From RGIG8700 sp964568815 (GTDB lineage: Bacteria > Bacillota > Clostridia > RGIG6154), in the NCBI GenBank assembly GCA_964568815.1, contig CAZMRY010000005.1:1-40199 (forward strand): a stretch of DNA of 40,199 nt. Reading direction: 5' to 3'. Under the pieces are notes generated by a model. The model was given only the letters and a program-made list of their open reading frames with translations, was not told the DNA's origin and searched no databases. Below are positions 16,482-22,967 of this stretch, piece after piece. The translations under genes were made by a program, and so were the position numbers. The number at the start of each line of letters is the position of its first letter. The stretch's first letter is position 1.

Positions 16482-17654
16482 ATGAATAAGATTATTTTAC
16501 TTAAACTTGGAGAAATCGTTCTCAAAGGTTTAAACAGAAAAAAATTTGAAGACAAATTAATAAATAATATCAGAGGTGTACTGAAAGGGGAAGAGTATAT
16601 CTTAAAAATTGCACAATCTACAATATATCTTTTCCCTAAAGACAATTTCAATTTTGAAAAATCTATTGAAAAACTTAAAAATGTATTTGGCATTGTTTCA
16701 ATAGTTATTGCACATGAACTTCCTAAAGATATGGATAAGATTTGTGAATCTGCTCCTGTATTACTTAAAGATTTGTTAAGCGATGCAAAGACTTTTAAAT
16801 GTGAGAGCAAAAGGTCAGATAAATCTTTTCCATATAAAAGCCCTGAAATCAATTTAAAACTTGGTGAAGCAATTTTAAATGCTTTTCCATCACTTAAAGT
16901 AGATGTTCATAACCCTGACGTAACTGTTATTACTGAAATCCGTGATTATGGAGCATATATTCACACAGGAAGAATAAAAGGTGCTGGCGGTATGCCGGTT
17001 GGTAGTAATGGAAAAGCTACTCTTTTACTTTCAGGCGGAATAGATAGCCCTGTTGCAGGTTATATGACTGCAAAGAGAGGTGTTGCAATTAATGGAGTTC
17101 ACTTTTATTCATATCCATATACAAGCGAAAGAGCAAAAGATAAAGTTATAAAACTTGCCAGATTAATTGCAAAATATACAGGTCCATTCAACCTTTTTGT
17201 TGTTCCATTTACACAACCACAGCTTGATATTTATGAGAAGTGCCCGGAAGACGAGCTTACGATTATTATGCGCAGAGTAATGATGAAAATTGCTGAAGGA
17301 ATTGCAAAAAAACATAAATCAATCGGACTTATAACAGGTGAAAGCATTGGCCAGGTAGCAAGTCAGACACTAGAAAGTCTGGCAGTTACTGACGCATCTA
17401 CAGATTTACCTGTTATCAGACCTTTGATTGCTATGGATAAAGACGAAATCGTTACTATAGCAAAGAAAATCAATACTTTTGAGACCTCTATACTTCCATA
17501 TGAAGACTGCTGCACTGTTTTCGTACCTAAACATCCGAAAACAAAGCCCAGAATTGATAAAATAATCGAAGATGAAAAAGTGCTTGATATGGAAAATATT
17601 CTTGAAACATGCATAAATAACTGTGAAATCATTAAAATAGAACCAGAGGATTGA
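16482..17654 (+). CDS. thiI: tRNA 4-thiouridine synthase ThiI
   Basis: ThiI adenylates U8 of tRNA and replaces its oxygen with sulfur. The 390-residue protein has an N-terminal ferredoxin-like/THUMP part (about 1-165) and a PP-loop AANH domain with SGGIDS at 184-189. The Cys pair in PYEDCCTVF includes the conserved catalytic Cys. The rhodanese domain of the E. coli enzyme is absent, as in Bacillus, which fits direct sulfur supply from the desulfurase encoded two bases upstream. SD AAGGAGA is inside the end of the desulfurase gene. Confidence 0.95.
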   Translation: MNKIILLKLGEIVLKGLNRKKFEDKLINNIRGVLKGEEYILKIAQSTIYLFPKDNFNFEKSIEKLKNVFGIVSIVIAHELPKDMDKICESAPVLLKDLLSDAKTFKCESKRSDKSFPYKSPEINLKLGEAILNAFPSLKVDVHNPDVTVITEIRDYGAYIHTGRIKGAGGMPVGSNGKATLLLSGGIDSPVAGYMTAKRGVAINGVHFYSYPYTSERAKDKVIKLARLIAKYTGPFNLFVVPFTQPQLDIYEKCPEDELTIIMRRVMMKIAEGIAKKHKSIGLITGESIGQVASQTLESLAVTDASTDLPVIRPLIAMDKDEIVTIAKKINTFETSILPYEDCCTVFVPKHPKTKPRIDKIIEDEKVLDMENILETCINNCEIIKIEPED

Positions 17655-17662
17655 TTTATATT

Positions 17663-18901
17663 ATGAAATGTGAAATTATTAATGTTGGAACAGAATTACT
17701 TCTTGGTGACATTCTTAATACTAATGCACAGTTTTTATCACAAGAAATTTCAAATCTAGGTTTTGATATGTATTATCAGTCTATTGTAGGCGATAATCAC
17801 GACAGGTTGCTAAATCAGATTAAAGAGTCATTAAACAGAAGTGATATTGTTATTGTTACAGGAGGACTTGGTCCAACAGAAGATGATATTACAAAAGAAA
17901 CTGTTGCTGAGGCTATAGACAAAAAACTTGTATATGATGAAAAATCATATAATCGTATGACTGAATACTTTAAACACAGAAAAATGCCTGAAAGCAATAA
18001 AAAACAGGTTTATATTCCTGAAAACGCAATAGTTTTAGATAACGATTACGGTACAGCACCAGGATTTATTTCTGAACATAACGAAAAAATTATTATAGTT
18101 ATGCCAGGTCCACCAAGAGAAGTAATACCTATGTTTAATAATAAGGTGAAACCATATCTTGAAAAATATTCTGATTGTGTAATTACTTCAAAATTTGTTA
18201 AAGTTTTCGGAGTAGGAGAGTCTCAGGCGGAATATGAACTGAGAGAATTAATTGATGCACAGACAAATCCAACAATAGCACCATACGCAAAAACAAACGA
18301 AATGGCATTCAGGGTAACTTCAAAAGGAAAAAGCATCAATGAAAATCTTGAAAATATTGACATAGTTATTAAAAAGATGTATGATGTACTAGGATCATCA
18401 ATATATGGATTTGATGATGATTCTATGGAAAAAACAGTGATAGATTTATTGAAAAAATATAATCTTTCAATATCATTTGCCGAATCCTGTACATGCGGAT
18501 TGCTTGCTTCAAAAATAGGAAATGTTCCAGGTGCATCATCTGTATTTAATGAAAGTTATGTAACTTATGCAAATAGTTCAAAAATGAAAATACTAGGTGT
18601 AAAGGATACTACTTTACAGAATCATGGTGCAGTTAGTGAAGTGACTGCAAAAGAAATGGCAGAAGGTCTACACAAGATTTCAGGTTCAGATATATCAGTC
18701 TCCATAACAGGAATTGCAGGTCCTGATGGTGGAACTGAAGAAAAACCTGTAGGGCTGGTTTATATTGCTGTAAACTTTGATAATAAAACATCGGTATACA
18801 AACTCAATTTAAAAGGTGACCGACAAAAAATCAGAGATACAGTTTGCATGTATGCTTTAAATTATGTAAGATTAACAATAAAGGAGAAATATCATGATTA
18901 A
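17663..18901 (+). CDS. cinA: CinA: competence/damage-inducible protein, NMN amidohydrolase type
   Basis: Two-domain protein of 412 residues. The N-terminal MoaB/MogA-like domain (about 1-170) has IINVGTELLLGDILNTN, GGLGPTEDD and MPGPPRE; the C-terminal domain (about 255-410) is the nicotinamide-nucleotide amidase with FAESCTCGLLA and SITGIAGPDGG. The usual amidase motif is AESCTGG; here the second-last Gly is Cys, which may affect activity. A TTG four codons earlier (17651) directly abuts the SD GAGGA, so the ATG at 17663, 12 bases from it, is preferred. Family members recycle NMN in NAD metabolism and are often near competence genes; here the ComEC-like hydrolase is in the same operon. Confidence 0.92.
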   Translation: MKCEIINVGTELLLGDILNTNAQFLSQEISNLGFDMYYQSIVGDNHDRLLNQIKESLNRSDIVIVTGGLGPTEDDITKETVAEAIDKKLVYDEKSYNRMTEYFKHRKMPESNKKQVYIPENAIVLDNDYGTAPGFISEHNEKIIIVMPGPPREVIPMFNNKVKPYLEKYSDCVITSKFVKVFGVGESQAEYELRELIDAQTNPTIAPYAKTNEMAFRVTSKGKSINENLENIDIVIKKMYDVLGSSIYGFDDDSMEKTVIDLLKKYNLSISFAESCTCGLLASKIGNVPGASSVFNESYVTYANSSKMKILGVKDTTLQNHGAVSEVTAKEMAEGLHKISGSDISVSITGIAGPDGGTEEKPVGLVYIAVNFDNKTSVYKLNLKGDRQKIRDTVCMYALNYVRLTIKEKYHD

Positions 18902-19364
18902 AATTACAATGGAAAACGGAAAAGAAATTAAATTAGAACTCTATCCTGACATCGCTCCTATAACTGTAGAAAATTTTGAAAAGCTTGTTTCTGAAAGATT
19001 TTATGACGGCTTAGTTTTTCACAGAGTTATAAGCGGATTTATGATTCAGGGCGGATGTCCTGAAGGAACAGGAATGGGTGGTCCCGGATACCATATAAAA
19101 GGCGAATTTGCATCTAATGGTGTTGAAAACAACCTTAAACACACTCGCGGTGTTATTTCTATGGCAAGAGCTATGGATCCTAATTCAGCGGGCTCTCAGT
19201 TCTTTATTATGCATCAGGATGCTCCTCATCTTGACGGTCAGTATGCTGCTTTTGGTAAGGTAATTGAAGGTATGGAGGTTGTTGATGAAATCGCATCAGT
19301 TGAATGCAATTATAATGACAGACCACTAGTTCCTCAGCAGATTAAATCTGTTGAAATTATATAA
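18894..19364 (+). CDS. Peptidyl-prolyl cis-trans isomerase, cyclophilin type
   Basis: A 156-residue single-domain cyclophilin that speeds proline isomerisation during protein folding. It shows FHRVISGFMIQGG with the catalytic Arg, MARAMDPNSAGSQFFIM, and HLDGQYAAFGKV, all in the normal order. There is no signal peptide, so it is cytoplasmic. The start overlaps the end of cinA by eight bases, with the SD AAGGAGAAA in cinA. Confidence 0.95.
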   Translation: MIKITMENGKEIKLELYPDIAPITVENFEKLVSERFYDGLVFHRVISGFMIQGGCPEGTGMGGPGYHIKGEFASNGVENNLKHTRGVISMARAMDPNSAGSQFFIMHQDAPHLDGQYAAFGKVIEGMEVVDEIASVECNYNDRPLVPQQIKSVEII

Positions 19365-19377
19365 ATGAGGTGATTGA

Positions 19378-20391
19378 ATGAAAATATTGGTTACAGGTGG
19401 TGCCGGATATATTGGCAGCCATACATGCGTACAGCTTTTAGAAAGAGGAGACGAAATTGTTGTTTTAGATAATCTTGACAATAGCTGTGAAGAATCATTA
19501 AACAGAGTAAAACAGATTACAGGAAAAGACCTTACATTCTGTAAAGCAGATTTACTTGACTACGAAGCTACAGAAAATGTGTTCAAACAGCATAAGTTTG
19601 ATGCTGTAATTCACTTTGCAGGCTTAAAAGCTGTAGGTGAGAGCGTTAGAATGCCTCTCAGATATTATCATAACAATATTACAGGAACACTTCATCTTTG
19701 TGATATTATGAATAAATATGGCGTTAAAAAGCTCGTATTCAGTTCCTCAGCAACAGTTTATGGCGATCCTCATACAGTTCCAATTAAAGAAGATTTTCCT
19801 TTATCATGCACAAATCCTTATGGTCAGACTAAACTTGATATTGAATACATATTAAAAGATTTATGTGTATCTGATCCTGAATGGGGAGTTGTACTTTTAA
19901 GATACTTTAATCCTGTTGGAGCTCACGAAAGCGGTCTTATTGGTGAAGACCCTAACGGAATACCTAACAATTTGATGCCATATGTGTCTCAGGTTGCAAT
20001 TGGCAAACTTGAATGTCTTTCTGTTTTTGGTAATGACTATAATACAAAAGATGGTACAGGTGTAAGAGATTACATCCATGTTGTTGACCTTGCAGAAGGT
20101 CATTTAAGAGCTATTGACAAAATTAAAAATGATACAGGTGCATTTGTATACAATCTTGGTACTGGAAACGGTTACAGTGTTCTTGATATGGTTAAAGCGT
20201 TCAGCAAAGCTTGTGGAAAAGATGTCAAATATAAAATTGTTGACAGACGCCCTGGTGATGTAGCAAGCTGCTATGCAGACCCAACAAAGGCTAGGGAAGA
20301 GCTAGGCTTTGTTACAAAGCATAATCTTGACGATATGTGCAGAGATTTGTGGAATTGGCAGACAAAGAATCCTAACGGCTATAAAGCATAA
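19378..20391 (+). CDS. galE: UDP-glucose 4-epimerase
   Basis: Interconverts UDP-glucose and UDP-galactose using bound NAD, in the Leloir pathway and for surface polysaccharide precursors. The 337-residue protein has the Rossmann GGAGYIGSHT at residues 7-16, the catalytic YGQTK, and the conserved PYVSQVAIGK, VFGNDYNTKDGTGVRDYIHV and DRRPGDVASCYADP segments. SD TGAGGTGA is seven bases from the ATG. It is the last gene of the plus-strand operon; no galK or galT is near. Confidence 0.96.
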   Translation: MKILVTGGAGYIGSHTCVQLLERGDEIVVLDNLDNSCEESLNRVKQITGKDLTFCKADLLDYEATENVFKQHKFDAVIHFAGLKAVGESVRMPLRYYHNNITGTLHLCDIMNKYGVKKLVFSSSATVYGDPHTVPIKEDFPLSCTNPYGQTKLDIEYILKDLCVSDPEWGVVLLRYFNPVGAHESGLIGEDPNGIPNNLMPYVSQVAIGKLECLSVFGNDYNTKDGTGVRDYIHVVDLAEGHLRAIDKIKNDTGAFVYNLGTGNGYSVLDMVKAFSKACGKDVKYKIVDRRPGDVASCYADPTKAREELGFVTKHNLDDMCRDLWNWQTKNPNGYKA

Positions 20392-20395
20392 AAAT

Positions 20396-20420
20396 AAAGC
20401 TACCATTTTGGTAGCTTTTT
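20396..20420. terminator. Bidirectional terminator between galE and the xer-type gene
   Basis: AAAGCTACC/GGTAGCTTT stem with a 5-base loop, T run on the plus strand and A run on the left that becomes a T run on the minus strand. Confidence 0.88.
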
Positions 20421-21372
20421 AAATTTCTGCGAGCGGGTTGTTTTTTGCAGCTTCTCGTTTATTTTCATCATTAATATGAGTGTAAATCTGTGTTGTTGCA
20501 AGTTGTTCGTGCCCCAATATTTCCTGAAGGGTTCTTAAATCAGTTTTGCCATATTTATACATTATTGTCGCGGCTGTATGTCTTAATTTATGAACAGAGA
20601 ATTTTTCTGTATCAAGTCCTGCTAATTCAATATAGTATTTTACAAGATATTGCACAGTTTTTGGGCTTATTCTTTGCAATCTGCTGCTTAAAAATAAAGC
20701 ATTTCTGTCTTTTACATTATCTACAGGACGTACTTTCATATATCTTCTAATTGCTGAAATACATGCAGAATTGAGATAAACAATTCGTTCTTTGTTTCCT
20801 TTACCTGTAACTGTGATACAATCTTCTTTAATATCTGTAAGATTTATATTTACTAATTCAGAAAGTCGCATACCACAGTTTAAAAACAATGTGATGATAG
20901 CATAATCTCTTTCTTTATTACTGCCATCTATAACTGCCAATAATCTTTTACATTCATCAAGCTCAAGATATTTAGGAAGACTTTGTTTGATTTTAGGCGA
21001 GTCTAAGTCTTTTGCAGGATTATCATTAAGGTGTTTTGCTTTATTAGTCATATATTTAAAATAACTTCTGATACAAGCAACTTTTCTTGCACGGGTAGCT
21101 GCAGAATTATTTCTTTCAGAATTCATAAATGAAAGATACTCGTAAATATCTGTAAGTTGAATTCTTTTTACAAATTCATAATCAAGATCATCAATAAGGA
21201 TATCTTCAAATTCATCTTTTGATAAATTAAAATGCATCTTCATATATTTAAAAAAGATTTTTAAATCAAGAGCATATTCTTTTACAGTGTTAGGAGATTT
21301 TCCTTTAATAGTCATCATATATGTAAGAAATTCACGATAAACAAAGGGTTGCTCGGTAATTTTGAATTGCAT
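20419..21372 (-). CDS. Tyrosine recombinase, XerC/XerD-like
   Basis: A 317-residue site-specific recombinase. The N-terminal SAM-like DNA-binding domain (about 10-115) contains the SPNTVKEYALDLKIFFKYM helix; the catalytic domain has Arg169 (CGMRLSEL), Lys191 (GKGNKER), His261 and Arg264 (HKLRHT), His288 (LGHEQLATTQIYTH) and the nucleophile Tyr297. All catalytic residues are present. Length and motif spacing match XerC/D-type proteins that resolve chromosome dimers, rather than phage or transposon integrases, and nothing mobile flanks it. Its promoter carries a long inverted repeat over the -10 box, so it is probably regulated. Confidence 0.9.
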   Translation of the reverse strand: MQFKITEQPFVYREFLTYMMTIKGKSPNTVKEYALDLKIFFKYMKMHFNLSKDEFEDILIDDLDYEFVKRIQLTDIYEYLSFMNSERNNSAATRARKVACIRSYFKYMTNKAKHLNDNPAKDLDSPKIKQSLPKYLELDECKRLLAVIDGSNKERDYAIITLFLNCGMRLSELVNINLTDIKEDCITVTGKGNKERIVYLNSACISAIRRYMKVRPVDNVKDRNALFLSSRLQRISPKTVQYLVKYYIELAGLDTEKFSVHKLRHTAATIMYKYGKTDLRTLQEILGHEQLATTQIYTHINDENKREAAKNNPLAEI

Positions 21373-21386
21373 TAAATCCTCACCTC

Positions 21387-21416
21387 AATTATACAAAATC
21401 TTTATTTTGTATAATT
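21387..21416. repeat. Perfect 13-bp inverted repeat at the xer promoter
   Basis: AATTATACAAAAT (21387-21399), loop CTTT, ATTTTGTATAATT (21404-21416). It covers the predicted transcription start and the downstream half of the -10 box, and can act as a repressor operator or as a 5' UTR hairpin just before the SD GAGGTGAGG. Confidence 0.9.
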
Positions 21417-21442
21417 GTATCACAAATTTGAGGGGTTGTCAA
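21414..21442 (-). promoter_or_regulatory. SigA-type promoter of the xer-like gene
   Basis: Minus strand: perfect -35 TTGACA (21437-21442), 17-bp spacer, -10 TACAAT (21414-21419). Confidence 0.85.
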
Positions 21443-21453
21443 TAGTTATCCCC

Positions 21454-22125
21454 TCAGAAATTTTCAGTCAAATAAATAGCTCTTAATTTATTAATTGCTG
21501 ATTTTTCTATTCTTGATATCTGCACTTGAGACAAGCACATCATTTTAGAAATCTCTGTTTGCGTTTTTTCAAATACAATTCTTTCTCTTAAAACTGTTTT
21601 GCTTTTTTCATCTAATACACTTATCATATCTTCAAATTTAAATTTTTCTGTTAAATCATCATTTACCGATTCTTTCAGAAAATCCACGATGTATCTTTCA
21701 TCATTTACTTTTTCGTAGATTGATAAATAGTCTGAATTTGCTTCTAATGCATCTATAATATCAGATTTTTCAAATCCTGTTATTTCAGATAGCTTTTTTA
21801 TGTCGGGTGCACTACCCTTTTCCTTTATATATTCTTCCTGTGTTTTTAAGCATATTAAGTATATATCTTTTAGTTTTCTAGAAATTTTTATTAAAGAATT
21901 ATTTCGTAAAAACATTTTAATTTCTCCACTGATTATGTTGAATGCATATGTTGAAAATTTATAGCCAAGACTTTCATCAAATTTTTCTATTGCTTTTAAT
22001 AGTCCTATGCAACCAATTTGATATATGTCATCAAATTCCAACCCTCTGTTTAAAAATCTAATTGAAATTGCTTTAACAAGTCCTAAATGGTCCTCAGGAT
22101 TAATTTTATCGTGCATATGACTCAA
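21454..22125 (-). CDS. sigF: Sporulation sigma factor SigF
   Basis: The first forespore-specific sigma factor. The 223-residue protein has region 2 (FDDIYQIGCIGLLKAIEKFDESLGYKFSTYA-type core, about 36-66) and a region 4 helix-turn-helix ending SQVQISRIEKSAINKLR, typical of the SigF/G/B group. TTG at 22125 has GAGGAAG at six-base spacing and is preferred over ATG at 22116, which is 15 bases away. It overlaps spoIIAB by 20 bases, so translation is coupled; this keeps sigma and anti-sigma in step. It is the last gene of the spoIIA operon and shows that the organism is a spore former or descends from one. Confidence 0.95.
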   Translation of the reverse strand: MSHMHDKINPEDHLGLVKAISIRFLNRGLEFDDIYQIGCIGLLKAIEKFDESLGYKFSTYAFNIISGEIKMFLRNNSLIKISRKLKDIYLICLKTQEEYIKEKGSAPDIKKLSEITGFEKSDIIDALEANSDYLSIYEKVNDERYIVDFLKESVNDDLTEKFKFEDMISVLDEKSKTVLRERIVFEKTQTEISKMMCLSQVQISRIEKSAINKLRAIYLTENF

Positions 22126-22534
22126 TCTTCTTCCTCATTATAACTTTAGTACCAAAGTCCTTTTCGGAAATAACATCAACATAGTCCATAAATGATTCCA
22201 TAACTGTGAAACCCATGCCTGAGCGTTCAAGCTCAGGTTGTGATGTATATAACGGTTCTCTCGCTCTTTCTATATCGTCTATTCCAACACCAAAATCTTT
22301 AATCTCAATAGTAATTTCATTATTTTCAATTGATGCTGTTATGTAAATAGTTCCGTTATTATTTTTGTAACCGTGAATTATTGAATTTGTTACAGCCTCA
22401 GAAACAGCAGTTTTAATGTCACATATTTCCTCTACTGTAGGATTTAGGTCCAATAACAATGCTGATATCATATGTCTTGCAATCTTTTCATTTGAAGGAA
22501 TACTGCTGATTTCAATTTTAATTATATTTTCCAA
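22106..22534 (-). CDS. spoIIAB: Anti-sigma F factor / serine kinase SpoIIAB
   Basis: A 142-residue GHKL-fold protein that holds SigF inactive and phosphorylates SpoIIAA using ATP. It has the N box EAVTNSIIHGY (about 45-56), the G1 box DFGVGIDD and the G2 region SGMGFTVMESFMD. It overlaps spoIIAA by 17 bases upstream and sigF by 20 downstream, the tight packing usual for this partner-switch operon. Confidence 0.95.
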   Translation of the reverse strand: MENIIKIEISSIPSNEKIARHMISALLLDLNPTVEEICDIKTAVSEAVTNSIIHGYKNNNGTIYITASIENNEITIEIKDFGVGIDDIERAREPLYTSQPELERSGMGFTVMESFMDYVDVISEKDFGTKVIMRKKIESYAR

Positions 22535-22871
22535 CTGTTACTCCCCTCCCATCCATCGCTTCTTCAACTGAACTATAAATACTCAGTATTTTATGAAGTC
22601 CTGACATATTAATAATTTTTAATATATTATCATTAGGTTTGATTATACTTAATTTACCACCAAGACTGCTTATAAGCTTGTATCTTCCCAAAATGAGACC
22701 GATTCCTGAGCTATCCATAAAATCCAGTGAGCTAAGGTCAATTATAAGCAAATTAATAGGATTTTTCTTAAGTTCCGAATCAATTCTTTTTCTGATCTCG
22801 TTTGAAGTATAATGGTCTAAATCGCCATCAATAGATGCAATTAATACATTTCCTGATATAGTTGTATTCAT
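22518..22871 (-). CDS. spoIIAA: Anti-sigma F factor antagonist SpoIIAA
   Basis: A 117-residue STAS-domain protein. Unphosphorylated SpoIIAA binds SpoIIAB and frees SigF. The phospho-acceptor loop FMDSSGIGLILGRY has Ser54-Ser55 in the conserved DSSG. The frame is open back to 22958, but ATG at 22871 has GGGGAG seven bases before it and gives the normal family length; the upstream part would run through the valS terminator. I could not identify a convincing SigH or SigF promoter in the short gap before it. Confidence 0.95.
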   Translation of the reverse strand: MNTTISGNVLIASIDGDLDHYTSNEIRKRIDSELKKNPINLLIIDLSSLDFMDSSGIGLILGRYKLISSLGGKLSIIKPNDNILKIINMSGLHKILSIYSSVEEAMDGRGVTVGKYN

Positions 22872-22923
22872 ATTACTCCCCTTTCTTTTTATATATGATA
22901 TAATATTTAACTTGCGAAAAAAA

Positions 22924-22956
22924 CAAAAAAAAGTCGCAAACATTAAAGTTTGCGAC
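22924..22956 (-). terminator. Terminator of the valS operon
   Basis: Minus strand GTCGCAAAC, loop TTTAAT, GTTTGCGAC, then eight T. It separates valS from the spoIIA operon. Confidence 0.92.
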
Positions 22957-22967
22957 AAAATGTTATA

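Noticed and set aside
20419..21372. Integrase of a mobile element
   Set aside because: No att-like repeats, cargo genes or tRNA target are next to it; motif spacing is of the Xer type and neighbours are core genes.
22872..22923. SigH or SigA promoter of the spoIIA operon
   Set aside because: The short AT-rich gap has several weak -10-like strings but no convincing paired -35, so no site is called.
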